From Blastocatellia bacterium (GTDB lineage Bacteria; Acidobacteriota; Blastocatellia; UBA7656; JADIYM01): DNA of 38,573 bases. The position numbers and the translations under genes were made by a program. The notes below the pieces were generated by a model. That model searched no databases. It was given only the letters and a program-made list of their open reading frames with translations, and was not told where the DNA came from. Shown in pieces: positions 17,671 to 25,803 of this stretch (positions are counted from its first letter, which is position 1; every line of letters begins with the position of its first letter). The stretch is from NCBI GenBank assembly GCA_021463145.1, contig JAJTWZ010000039.1, positions 1 to 38,573 on the forward strand, in the 5' to 3' direction.

Positions 17671-18174
17671 ATGAAACTTGTGATCCTCGGAAATTCCGGT
17701 TCCGGAAAGTCGTCTCTGGCGCGGGCGGTCGCGGAGCGTCACGCCGTGTCGCGTCTCGATCTCGACGAGATCGTTTGGGAACCGGGGCGCGTCGCGGTGC
17801 AGCGGGCAAGCGACGCCGTGCACGCCGACCTGGATGCTTTTCTTGGAGCGAACGGCTCGTGGGTGATCGAAGGATGCTACGCCGAACTCGTCGAGCGTGC
17901 GCTGTCAAAGGACCCGCGGCTGATCTTCCTGAATCCCGGCATCGACGCGTGCCTTCGAAACAATCGGCAACGTGAGTGGGAGCCGCACAAGTACTCGTCG
18001 ATCGAGGAGCAGGATCGCATGCTGCCGTTCCTTCAGTCGTGGGTAGCCGAATACGCAACTCGCGAGGACGAGTGTTCCTACTCGGCACATCGGCGGGTGT
18101 TTGACGGATACGGCGGCGAGAAGATCGAGGTCGTGCAGTGGAGGCCGCGACTCGAGGATCTCGGACTGGGATAG
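17671..18174 (+). CDS. Small P-loop kinase-like protein (adenylate kinase / topology-modulation-like)
   Basis: The protein has 167 residues from the ATG at 17671. Walker A is at the very N-terminus: MKLVILGNSGSGKSSLA (Lys13). It is followed by RLDLDEIVWEP, WVIEGCYAEL and RLIFLNPGIDACLRNN, the pattern of the AAA_17/FlaR 'topology modulation protein' group of small NMP-kinase-like proteins. It probably phosphorylates a small molecule or nucleotide, with substrate unknown. Earlier in-frame start codons exist upstream, but the conserved fold starts exactly at this ATG. It is divergent from the two-TM gene across about 150 bp. Confidence 0.78.
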   Translation: MKLVILGNSGSGKSSLARAVAERHAVSRLDLDEIVWEPGRVAVQRASDAVHADLDAFLGANGSWVIEGCYAELVERALSKDPRLIFLNPGIDACLRNNRQREWEPHKYSSIEEQDRMLPFLQSWVAEYATREDECSYSAHRRVFDGYGGEKIEVVQWRPRLEDLGLG

Positions 18175-18209
18175 GGTTGCGCTGCCGGTTGATCCCTACG
18201 GCACTTTGG

Positions 18210-18358
18210 GTTCGCGACCGGCGCGCCATCGGCGGGCCGGCCTTTCGCCCCTTGAGGGGCTCGAAGGTTGTTTTCGAAACTTCCCACGGCTTGCGCCATG
18301 GGCCCCGGTGCTCTCGCGGTGCTTTGGACCGCGGAGCGGTTGAGGCACGAGCCGTGGG
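18210..18358. repeat. GC-rich hairpin-rich intergenic repeat
   Basis: This stretch carries a chain of short inverted repeats: GGCGCGCC and GGCCGGCC palindromes, GCCCC-TTGA-GGGGC, and CCCACGGCT near 18283 pairing with AGCCGTGGG about 55 bases later. The wording 'CCCACGGCTTGCGCCATGGG' resembles intergenic repeats I recall from Acidobacteriota, Planctomycetota and Verrucomicrobiota genomes. That comparison is from memory. It follows directly on the P-loop kinase gene. Confidence 0.5.
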
Positions 18359-18797
18359 TAGCGTGCGGACCCGTTAGTATCTGGCTACTTCGTTGTACAG
18401 CACGCTCCTTGATCCGCGTCACACACGAAGTTCGAGCGTGAGTCCACTTGAATCGGCTTGCAAGGAGAATCGACAGACTGGGGCTGTCGAACAACGTGGC
18501 GGGACCGGATGGATACAGTTGAATCGACACACCCGGATCTGAATCTCGTCCGTTCCTTTCTGTCGCTCACGCCAGCCAGTCACGCCGCCCCCGGTTTGTC
18601 CTTGCCCGTCAAGCCCCGTGGGCACACGTGCCAACTCACGCCCCCAGGACACGACCGGCATATTTCCTTAGCCCCCTAACCATATCGTGTAGTCGCCTGT
18701 TGATCTCGTGCACCCTACAGGGCAGATCGCCCCAGCCGATGGAGACAGGCCCGCGCAAGTGAAACCATATCAATACTTTCCCTCCGTCCGGCATTTC
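18359..18797. other. Long non-coding stretch upstream of the sigma-54-type promoter
   Basis: No credible gene is seen on either strand. It is less GC-rich than its surroundings towards the right end. The 9-mer AACCATATC occurs twice (18678-18686 and 18763-18771), about 120 and 35 bases upstream of the sigma-54-type promoter. These could be activator sites, but two copies of a 9-mer are weak evidence. Confidence 0.4.
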
Positions 18798-18813
18798 TGG
18801 CACGGTATTCGCT
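18798..18813 (+). promoter_or_regulatory. Sigma-54 (RpoN)-type promoter
   Basis: TGGCACG-N4-TCGCT differs from the consensus TGGCACG-N4-TTGCW at one base. The GG and GC dinucleotides that define -24 and -12 are at the required spacing. Transcription would start near 18825, giving a leader of about 70 bases before the ATG at 18893. The long upstream non-coding region leaves room for an enhancer-binding activator. Confidence 0.65.
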
Positions 18814-18892
18814 TAAGGGCGCGGCAACGGACCGGGTGAGTCACACACCACCGACCCGGCCCCAAATACTCTCCGCAAATCGGAGGCTTCCA

Positions 18893-19378
18893 ATGCTGAA
18901 TCTGAAGAACATCCGTCGCACCCTCATTGTCGGGCTTCTCGGCACGGTACTCACACTCGGTTTTACCGCCACACCGGCGTCCGCGCACGGTTGGGGAGAC
19001 TCGGCTCGACGATTCGTTTCGACGACTTACGAGTACGCTCGCGGCTACCGCGAAGGCTATCGCGTCGGCTTCCGCGACGGCCGTTACGAAAGCGGCCGGA
19101 GCGGGCGCAGTTCGGCTCGCCGCAGTATGCAGACGGCATTCGATCGTGGATTCTCGAACGGTTACTCGAACGGGTTCCGCGCAGGCTACAACCAGCGAAG
19201 GGATTGGCGCGATGACCGCTGGGATCGGAACGACGATCGGCGCGATGACCGGCGTGACCGCCGCGATGACCGGCGTGATGACCGGCGTGACCGCCGCGAT
19301 GACCGGCGTGACGACAGAGATGACCGGCGCGACGACCGGCGCGACCGGCACGATCACGACGATGACGACGACAACTGA
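18893..19378 (+). CDS. Small secreted protein with an Asp/Arg-rich tail
   Basis: The protein has 161 residues. GGAGG lies 6 bases before the ATG at 18893. A signal peptide (LIVGLLGTVLTLGFTATPASA, about residues 11-31) is followed by a Gly/Tyr/Arg segment with spaced GY and GF motifs (YARGYREGYRVGFRDGRYESG, then FSNGYSNGFRAGYNQRR). The last 55 residues are low-complexity DDRRDRR repeats ending in DHDDDDDN. The tail is highly charged and surely disordered, and could bind metal, polyphosphate or nucleic acid. No family name is assigned. The gene stands alone, between its own sigma-54-type promoter and a strong terminator. Reverse-strand frames here give only Val/Pro/Ile repeats and were rejected. 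Confidence 0.75.
   Translation: MLNLKNIRRTLIVGLLGTVLTLGFTATPASAHGWGDSARRFVSTTYEYARGYREGYRVGFRDGRYESGRSGRSSARRSMQTAFDRGFSNGYSNGFRAGYNQRRDWRDDRWDRNDDRRDDRRDRRDDRRDDRRDRRDDRRDDRDDRRDDRRDRHDHDDDDDN
19208..19372 (+). repeat. Low-complexity tandem repeat encoding DDRR units
   Basis: Short units of the form GATGACCGGCGTGACCGC repeat with variations. They encode the Asp/Arg tail of the secreted protein. Such a tract is prone to slippage, so its length may vary between strains. Confidence 0.8.
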
Positions 19379-19403
19379 TCAGCAACGCATCCCGAAGCCG
19401 ACG

Positions 19404-19437
19404 AATGAGGCGCGAACCATCGGGTTCGCGCCTCATT
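19404..19437 (+). terminator. Strong hairpin terminator
   Basis: A perfect 15-bp stem (19404-19418 with 19423-19437) has a 4-base ATCG loop, 25 bases after the stop of the Asp/Arg-rich protein. There is only a weak T-rich run afterwards. It may also serve the convergent kinase gene ending at 19525. Confidence 0.8.
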
Positions 19438-19524
19438 TCGTTCGTGGCCCACAGCCACCGGTGTGAAGGGCTACGGTCGCGCTGCGATCAGATCTGGCGT
19501 GAATCCATCTCGACGTATGGCCTC

Positions 19525-22500
19525 TCAGAGCCGTTCCGTCTCGGTATCTTGTCCCCCGCCGCGCATTGCAAGCGCGACCGCATCGGCAAGTTGCATCGAA
19601 GCGACGCCAGAGGCACACGCGTCCGCCGCCGCGACACCGAGAATACCTCGCAATTGCTCGAGGAACGCCTCGGCGGCAAGCCGCTCGCGCACCGGCAATG
19701 GATCGTGCGCCGATTCGCGATACGCTTCGGCAAAGCAAGCCAGCCTGTATGCAGCAGAGCAGTCTCCGGCGTGTAAGGCAACACGCGCGAGTCCTTCAAT
19801 GGCAACTACGGCGTCACCCACCGCACCGAGTTCGTTCGCCCGGCGGAGCGCGTCGCTCAACGACGTCCGGGCCCTGGCCCACTCGCCCTGTGCCATCAGA
19901 GATTCGCCAACCACCGCCTGGCATTGCGATACGAGCAATTCGAAGCTGCCGGCGCGAGCGACGTCCAGCGACTCGGATGCCCGAATGTACCCCTGAACCG
20001 CATCTCCAGCCGCCAGCGAGATCTTCGCCCGCTCGAGCAGCGCAACACTGATTCCCTCGGAGAAGCCCGCATTTCTGAACAGGTCCAGACTCTCGTCCAG
20101 CCGTTGTTCCGCTTCGCGAAGCTCGCCGAGCTGGCGCGCCGTCTCTCCGAGACCCTGAAGCGCGCTTGCGATCGTAATCGCAGTTCCGGATGAACGGTGC
20201 AGTCCTACCGCCTCCGTCAGCAGGCTCAACTTCTCGTCGAGTCGACCTTGGGCTCCGACGATCCGGCCCAATTGCGACAGCGCCTCTGCGCGCAGACGCA
20301 ACCGATCCGTTCCCTCGAGCAGCGAGAGGCACTCTCGAAAAAGCGTCTCGGCGTCAGAATAGAACCCCTGCCGATGCGAAATCGACGCAAGGCGGAACCT
20401 CGCCCGCGCCCGTAGCACTCCGTCGGCATCCGGACTTGCGGCCTGACAGTTTTCGATCCAATTCCGGCAAAGCTCCCAATGGCCAAAGTCCTCCCAATAG
20501 GCCCCAAGCGCAAGCGCGAGTTGCAGGTTCTTGCCAGTCGGGTCTTGCCGCTCGCGCCCGGCGGCGAGCGCCGCCAGCGCGTTCGCGTGCTCTGCACCCA
20601 CATTTCGGCGCCATCGGTCGTGGTGTGGGCTGCCGAAATCCACGAACGCCGCTTCGACCGCGTGCAGCACCCACGCGCGATGCCGTTCGGCGACAGCTTC
20701 ACGGTCGTCGTTCGGCAACCGGGCGCCAGCGAATGCACGGATCGTCTCGAGCATTCGATAGCGCGTCGCTTCCGGACGCTCGTCCATTACGACCAGCGAC
20801 TTCTCGACCAGGTGGATGAGGAGCGGCAAGACCTCCACGGTATCGAGATCGTCGGAAGCACCGACGGCTTCCGCTGCCTCGAGCGTCCAACCGCCGGCGA
20901 AGATCGACATTCGCTCGAGCAGCAAACGCTCATCGGCCGAAAGCAGGTTGTAGCTCCAATCGATCGCGGCATCGAGCGTGCGGTGCCGGGCGGGAACCGA
21001 ACGGCTGCCCCCAGACAGCAGGTGCTGGGCGCCAATGCGGTCGAGAATCTGGCCGACCGACAGCGCGTGAACGCGAGCTGCCGCGAGCTCGATCGCGAGA
21101 GGAATGCCGTCGAGCCTCGCACAAAGACGGGCCACGAGAGGCGCATCTGCGTCCGTCAACTTCCAGGATGGTCGCGCGGCCTGCGCCCGCTCGACGAAGA
21201 GCCCGATGGCGTCCCACTCCAGGGCCTGTTGCGCGGTTCGTGCCAGCGCCTCGCTGGCCACGGCGAGCGGTTCCAGCGGGTACACGTGCTCGCCGTCAAT
21301 GGCAAGCGGCTCGCGGCTAGAGGCGAGGAGCTTGAGATTCGGACAGCCACGCAACAGCGCCGTCGCCAGCGTTGCACACGCATCGATGACCTGGTCACAG
21401 TTGTCGAGAACCAGCAGAAGACGCCGGTTCCTGAGGTGGCCGAGCAGCACGTCGAGAATCGATCGGCCAGACTGACCGCCGAGTCCGAATACGTCCGCCA
21501 CCGCACCGGCTACGTGACCGGGATCGGCAAGTGAGCCCAGGTCCGCAAGCCATACGCCGTCGGCATGCGATTCGAGGAGCGACGAAGCCACCGAAAGGAC
21601 GAGCCTCGTCTTGCCTATGCCTCCCGGTCCAGTGACCGTGACGAGTCGCGATCCAGGAAGCACGAGCCGCACGCCGGAGACGTCCCGGTCACGCCCGATC
21701 AGCCGCGACATCTCGGCCGGAAGATTGTTCGGGACGCGGTTGCTGGCCCCTGCAATGCCCTCCGACGCAACTCCGTGTGCGAGCGGAAGCGTGGCTGCCG
21801 AGTCGCCGGCAGACGCAGCCGTCACCGCACTGCGAAACGCGGCGGCAGAATCGAAGCGTTCGCGCGGATCCTTGGCGAGCGCCCTGAGGATGGTCTCGGA
21901 GAGTGCGGACGGAATCGACGGCGAATAGGCCGATGGCGGAGGTGGCGCAACCGAGACGTGCTGATAGAGCAATGCGGGAGCAGAGGAAGCTTCGAAGGGG
22001 AGCCGGCCCGTAGCCATCTGGAACAGGAGGCAACCGAGGGCGTAAACATCGCTCTGCGGGCCAGCGGGCTCGCCACGACACTGCTCGGGCGACATGTAGT
22101 AGGGCGTTCCGAGTATACCGCCCGGTCCCGTGAGCGGCGTCCGGCCGTGATCGCTTTCGTCGAAGAACCTGGCGATCCCAAAGTCGAGCACCTTGGCTAC
22201 GCGTTCCGCCTCAACCTGCTCGAGCACTATGTTGTCAGGCTTCAGATCGCGATGGATGAGGCCGGCGACGTGGGCTGCCTGCACCGCTGAACATATCTGC
22301 CCGAACCAGGCGATGGCCTCGCTCAGGGGCAAGGCGCCCCGGCGACGAAGTTCGTCGCGAAGTGTGTTGCCTTCCAGGTACTCGAGGACTAGATAGGCCC
22401 CCACGTCGACTGCAACGCCGTAGTCGTGGACGGCTACGATGTGCGGGTGCCGCAGGCGAGCGACGGCGAGCGCTTCACGCTCGAAACGCTTGACGGCTAC

Positions 22501-22734
22501 CTGGACTCCCGAACTCGCGCCGAGTACTACCTTGATGGCGACCGGCCGCTGCAACGCGAGTTGAGTTCCACGGTAAACGGCGCCCATTCCGCCGGCGCCC
22601 AGGCGCGCTTCAATCCGGTACTTCCCGTCGACGGTCGCGCCGAGCAACGGATCCGAAGCCAGGAGGGTGCCGTCACGCGGGCAGACACCGACCGCTTCGT
22701 CGAATTCCGAAGAGCAAAGTGGACAGAAACGCAT
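19525..22734 (-). CDS. Ser/Thr protein kinase fused to STAND-type ATPase and TPR repeats (second copy)
   Basis: The protein has 1069 residues. It opens with a cysteine-containing ribbon (CPLCSSEFDEAVGVCPRDG). The kinase domain spans about 40-305, with GAGGMGAVY, Lys68 in VAIK, HRDLKPDN (Asp163), DFG (Asp184) and GTPYYMSPEQ. The ATPase has GPGGIGKT at 369-376, LLLVLDNCDQVID and ASSREPLA. A winged-helix-like segment and TPR-like helices fill the C-terminal half. GGGA lies just upstream of the ATG at 22734. Architecture and many motifs match the protein at 9100, so the two are paralogues. The zinc-ribbon-like N-terminus is unique to this copy. It has no membrane segment or DNA-binding domain, and is a probable cytoplasmic signalling hub with unknown targets. 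Confidence 0.92.
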   Translation of the reverse strand: MRFCPLCSSEFDEAVGVCPRDGTLLASDPLLGATVDGKYRIEARLGAGGMGAVYRGTQLALQRPVAIKVVLGASSGVQVAVKRFEREALAVARLRHPHIVAVHDYGVAVDVGAYLVLEYLEGNTLRDELRRRGALPLSEAIAWFGQICSAVQAAHVAGLIHRDLKPDNIVLEQVEAERVAKVLDFGIARFFDESDHGRTPLTGPGGILGTPYYMSPEQCRGEPAGPQSDVYALGCLLFQMATGRLPFEASSAPALLYQHVSVAPPPPSAYSPSIPSALSETILRALAKDPRERFDSAAAFRSAVTAASAGDSAATLPLAHGVASEGIAGASNRVPNNLPAEMSRLIGRDRDVSGVRLVLPGSRLVTVTGPGGIGKTRLVLSVASSLLESHADGVWLADLGSLADPGHVAGAVADVFGLGGQSGRSILDVLLGHLRNRRLLLVLDNCDQVIDACATLATALLRGCPNLKLLASSREPLAIDGEHVYPLEPLAVASEALARTAQQALEWDAIGLFVERAQAARPSWKLTDADAPLVARLCARLDGIPLAIELAAARVHALSVGQILDRIGAQHLLSGGSRSVPARHRTLDAAIDWSYNLLSADERLLLERMSIFAGGWTLEAAEAVGASDDLDTVEVLPLLIHLVEKSLVVMDERPEATRYRMLETIRAFAGARLPNDDREAVAERHRAWVLHAVEAAFVDFGSPHHDRWRRNVGAEHANALAALAAGRERQDPTGKNLQLALALGAYWEDFGHWELCRNWIENCQAASPDADGVLRARARFRLASISHRQGFYSDAETLFRECLSLLEGTDRLRLRAEALSQLGRIVGAQGRLDEKLSLLTEAVGLHRSSGTAITIASALQGLGETARQLGELREAEQRLDESLDLFRNAGFSEGISVALLERAKISLAAGDAVQGYIRASESLDVARAGSFELLVSQCQAVVGESLMAQGEWARARTSLSDALRRANELGAVGDAVVAIEGLARVALHAGDCSAAYRLACFAEAYRESAHDPLPVRERLAAEAFLEQLRGILGVAAADACASGVASMQLADAVALAMRGGGQDTETERL

Positions 22735-22860
22735 TGTCCCAGGTCGAGCGAGTTCCGGATGTGGAATCGCGTCTCGAGTCGTACGATTTCGCTTGTATGT
22801 CGTTCGCGGCGGCGGTATACCGGCACGCGAGGGGGATTCTACCTTTTAACGGGTGACACC

Positions 22861-23457
22861 ATGCGAGATTGTCTGTCAGCAAGTCCACTATTTCGGCTCA
22901 CCTTGATCTGCGCGGTCGTGCTTTCCACCTTGTCCTGTTCAGGAAATGGAAGGAACGAAGGCGGCCCCTCCAATATCAACGTGGTCCCGGTTGCGAACAA
23001 CGGGAACGGCAACGCGAGTCCACCGACAGCGGGACCGACGGGAGGTACGATTCCGATTCGTGAAGGATCGTTCACTCAGGCAACAATAGAGGCATTCTGG
23101 CCAGGTGATAGCCTTGCTCCTCGCAAAGAGACACTTTCTGTGGGACTACTAGATAGTAACGGGAGTTCCGTTTTTTCCACGAAGCCTGAAAGCATCGGGA
23201 GGGGGCGCGGCAAGACTGCCTTGGTCCTTGTCCCGGGAGGTAGCAGCAATGAAATAAAGAGCATCCAGTTCAATTATCCACTTACAGACTGGGACGCCGT
23301 GATCGTCCACGATCCTGATTACGTCCCGGGCGTCAGCAAGACGCAGACCATTCGTGTTCTCTATTTCGAGAAGAATTGTGGTTCCTCACCCAATCTGAGG
23401 GCAGGCGGGGCTTTTGTTACCCCAATCGGTTTCACTGTCGTTCTTACGCAGCCTTAG
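22861..23457 (+). CDS. Putative lipoprotein of unknown function
   Basis: The protein has 198 residues. A hydrophobic N-terminus (FRLTLICAVVLSTLSC) ends in a cysteine at about residue 26, an imperfect lipobox, followed by a Gly/Asn/Pro-rich linker (NGRNEGGPSN to PTAGPTGGT). The remainder (AFWPGDSLAPRKETLSVGL, then TQTIRVLYFEKNCG) looks like a small beta-rich domain. No family is recognised. Codons are less G/C-biased than in neighbours, for example several ATA, AGA and ACA, so it may be a more recent acquisition. It is divergent from the second kinase gene across 126 bp and is followed by a hairpin. Confidence 0.65.
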   Translation: MRDCLSASPLFRLTLICAVVLSTLSCSGNGRNEGGPSNINVVPVANNGNGNASPPTAGPTGGTIPIREGSFTQATIEAFWPGDSLAPRKETLSVGLLDSNGSSVFSTKPESIGRGRGKTALVLVPGGSSNEIKSIQFNYPLTDWDAVIVHDPDYVPGVSKTQTIRVLYFEKNCGSSPNLRAGGAFVTPIGFTVVLTQP

Positions 23458-23465
23458 GTGCGCTT

Positions 23466-23493
23466 GGCGCGTGGGTTGCCCCGCTCACGCGCC
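23466..23493 (+). terminator. Hairpin terminator
   Basis: GGCGCGTG (23466-23473) pairs with CACGCGCC (23486-23493) across a 12-base loop, right after the lipoprotein stop. It implies that zwf has its own promoter downstream. Confidence 0.6.
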
Positions 23494-23565
23494 GCGTTCT
23501 ACAAGGCGACGCATTGCCGTCAGGCCCTTTGCTTCGAACTTCAGCCCCCCAGGATCAACCGCCCC

Positions 23566-24975
23566 ATGACCTCACGACGCTCAGCGGCGACAATGCTGCT
23601 CACGAATCAGTCGCTGTCGGTGAACCACTCCGACGCGCTCGTCTTCTTCGGCGCCACCGGCGACCTCGCGTTCAAGAAGATCTTCCCCGCACTCCAGTCG
23701 ATGGTGAAGCACGGCACACTCGACGTGCCGGTCATCGGAGTCGCCAAACAGGAATGGACGATCGACCAGATGCGGGACCGCGCAAGGTCCAGCATAGAGC
23801 AACACGGCGGTGGAATCGACGAGCGCGCGTTCGAGAAACTTATCGGGTTGCTTCGCTACGTCGACGGCGATTACTCCGATCCTGCGACGTTCGCAAAACT
23901 GAGGTCCGAGCTCGGGCCGGCAAAACGGCCCGCCCACTATCTCGCAATTCCGCCAGTCCTGTTCGGAACGGTGGTCGAAAGCCTCGGCGCATCGGGATGC
24001 GCCGACGGTGCCCGTGTCGTGGTCGAAAAGCCGTTCGGTCACGACCTTAAGTCGGCACAACTGCTCAATCGCACGCTACACACGGTTTTTCCCGAGGCGC
24101 AGATCTATCGCATAGATCACTACCTGGGAAAGGATTCGGTCGAGAACCTTATCTTCTTCCGGTTCGCCAACGCTTTCCTCGAACCGATCTGGAATCGCAA
24201 CTACATCGAGAGCGTCCAGATCACGATGGCCGAGAACTTCGGTGTTGCCGGCCGAGGCAAGTTCTACGACGCCACCGGAGCCATACGCGACGTCGTGCAG
24301 AATCACCTGTTGCAGGTCATCGCATTCCTCGCCATCGAGCCGCCAACACTCAACTACGAGGAAGCCCTTCGCGACGAGCTCTCCAAGATCCTTCGAACCA
24401 TGCCCGCTCTCACCCCGAAACAGGTAGTCCGTGGGCAGTTCCGCGGTTACAGGGACGAGCCTGGTGTGGCGCCGGATTCCAACGTCGAGACATTCGCCGC
24501 CGTTCAACTCGAGATCGACTCGTGGCGCTGGGCCGGCGTTCCGTTCGTCATCCGCGCAGGGAAGAATCTGCCTGTGACCGCGACCGAGGCGCTCGTAAAA
24601 CTCCGCCGCCCACCGCTCGGCAGCGTTCGCGGACGAAACTACTTCCGATTCCGGCTCGGTCCCGATCTCGCGATCGGACTTGGAGCGCGGATCAAGCAGC
24701 CGGGGCGGGAAATGGCGTCGCAGTCGGTGGAACTATCTCCGGTGAAGGTCGACCAGAACGACGAGATGGAGGCCTACGAACGGCTGCTGACCGACGCGAT
24801 GCGCGGCGACTCGATGTTATTCGTTCGTGAGGATGTCGTCGAAGCTCAATGGACGATCGTCGAGCCGATTCTCGGCGACGTCACGCCAGTCTACGAATAC
24901 GAACCTGGGACGTGGGGTCCTAAAGAGGCGGACAAGTTCGCGGACGACGTAGGCGGCTGGCACAACCCGAAGTAG
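23566..24975 (+). CDS. zwf: Glucose-6-phosphate 1-dehydrogenase
   Basis: The protein has 469 residues from the ATG at 23566, with AGGA 11 bases upstream. The next ATG at 23593 is also acceptable. The enzyme oxidises glucose-6-phosphate to 6-phosphogluconolactone with NADP, entering the oxidative pentose-phosphate or Entner-Doudoroff route. The nucleotide-binding motif [10 protein letters not shown] starts at about residue 29, [10 protein letters not shown] follows, and the active-site signature RIDHYLGK is at about 182-189. [16 protein letters not shown] and the [15 protein letters not shown] substrate region are also typical. Length is normal. No gnd or pgl gene lies beside it in this window. 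The C-terminus [16 protein letters not shown] is also family-like. Confidence 0.95.
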   Translation: MTSRRSAATMLLTNQSLSVNHSDALVFFGATGDLAFKKIFPALQSMVKHGTLDVPVIGVAKQEWTIDQMRDRARSSIEQHGGGIDERAFEKLIGLLRYVDGDYSDPATFAKLRSELGPAKRPAHYLAIPPVLFGTVVESLGASGCADGARVVVEKPFGHDLKSAQLLNRTLHTVFPEAQIYRIDHYLGKDSVENLIFFRFANAFLEPIWNRNYIESVQITMAENFGVAGRGKFYDATGAIRDVVQNHLLQVIAFLAIEPPTLNYEEALRDELSKILRTMPALTPKQVVRGQFRGYRDEPGVAPDSNVETFAAVQLEIDSWRWAGVPFVIRAGKNLPVTATEALVKLRRPPLGSVRGRNYFRFRLGPDLAIGLGARIKQPGREMASQSVELSPVKVDQNDEMEAYERLLTDAMRGDSMLFVREDVVEAQWTIVEPILGDVTPVYEYEPGTWGPKEADKFADDVGGWHNPK

Positions 24976-24989
24976 AGAACGGAAAGGAA

Positions 24990-25064
24990 GAACAGGAGTC
25001 TCGGAGGATTTGCAGGATACCCGGCTCGTTGCCTTTCCCCGCCGATCCTCGCGCGCTCCTGTTC
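24990..25064. terminator. Hairpin between convergent genes (family 2 repeat)
   Basis: GAACAGGAG (24990-24998) pairs with CTCCTGTTC (25056-25064), and GAGGAT with ATCCTC just inside. It lies between zwf and the convergent exported-protein gene. The arms carry the ACAGGA...GGATTTGCAGGAT wording also seen near 6594. Confidence 0.6.
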
Positions 25065-25084
25065 ATCCCGTCCACCTTCGGTTC

Positions 25085-25672
25085 CTAGTCCGGGCGCCCG
25101 GAGCCACCAAGCACGCGGTCGGCGATGAAGTTCCCGTTCGGGTCGCGTTCGCCGTGCGCCTTGACCCGATCGCCGGCGACGAAGTCCGCCACGGTCGCCG
25201 GCTGGCGGTTGCGCAGTATGTGGGTCTCAGGGGTGGTGTAGATCACGAGGACGTTGCCTTCCCTGCCGGTGATCGAAATCGACCCCTCGGCAGCATCCAC
25301 ACTCGCGACCTGTCCGTGCACTCGACCACCGTGATGTGGCGGACGCTCGCTGCGGGCAAAGACGGCATCGGCGATCAGTCCCCCGCTTCCGTCGGAATGA
25401 ACCCGGGCAGTAATCGGGTCATCGACGCCAAAATCCGCCAGCGTGGCCGGTTCGCGATCGATCGTGAAGACCGTCTCCGCGGTCGTCTGCAGCGTTAAAG
25501 CAGTCTGGTCACGACGCACTATTGATATCGAAGCGCCCTCGATCGAGGTTATCTTTCCGCGAACGCGACCGCCGCGATCTCCTTCGTCCTGCGCTGGCGC
25601 AGTCATCGGCACAACGAAGGTCAGAGTGAGTGCAATCGAGGCGACGAGCAGTTTCCTTCGGACACCATTCAT
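25085..25672 (-). CDS. Exported protein with two DUF5666-like domains
   Basis: The protein has 195 residues with a signal peptide (KLLVASIALTLTFVVPMTAPAQ, about residues 7-28). Two similar beta-barrel-like repeats follow. The first is VRGKITSIEGASISIVRRD, then FTIDREPATLADFGVDDPI. The second is VHGQVASVDAAEGSISITG, then HILRNRQPATVADFVAGD. This is the DUF5666 pattern, an OB-like small domain found singly or in tandem in exported bacterial proteins. Its biochemical function is not known. GGAG lies 9 bases before the ATG at 25672. A GC hairpin (GCCGGC-N6-GCCGGC, 25751-25768) lies between this gene and the monooxygenase gene that ends at 25804. Confidence 0.8.
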   Translation of the reverse strand: MNGVRRKLLVASIALTLTFVVPMTAPAQDEGDRGGRVRGKITSIEGASISIVRRDQTALTLQTTAETVFTIDREPATLADFGVDDPITARVHSDGSGGLIADAVFARSERPPHHGGRVHGQVASVDAAEGSISITGREGNVLVIYTTPETHILRNRQPATVADFVAGDRVKAHGERDPNGNFIADRVLGGSGRPD

Positions 25673-25803
25673 TTTCTTGGCTCCAGAGAATTGTAAGGAT
25701 GGGCCGAATCACCGGTCCTGCGACCCGAAGCGGTTCGAAAGCGTTTCGGCGCCGGCTTTGACGCCGGCCTCGCGTCGAAAGTCTGACTGAGTAACCGCCG
25801 CGA

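Noticed and set aside
18359-18797. tRNA, riboswitch or small RNA in the long non-coding stretch
   Set aside because: No cloverleaf, known aptamer core or terminator-bounded unit could be recognised by eye.
18770-19357. Reverse-strand Val/Pro/Ile repeat protein opposite the Asp/Arg-rich gene
   Set aside because: It arises from reading the DDRR repeat backwards. The forward frame has a GGAGG site, a signal peptide, a promoter and a terminator.
19208-19372. Possible CRISPR or regulatory tandem repeat
   Set aside because: Units are short, adjacent and in frame, and there are no spacers. It is coding low-complexity sequence.
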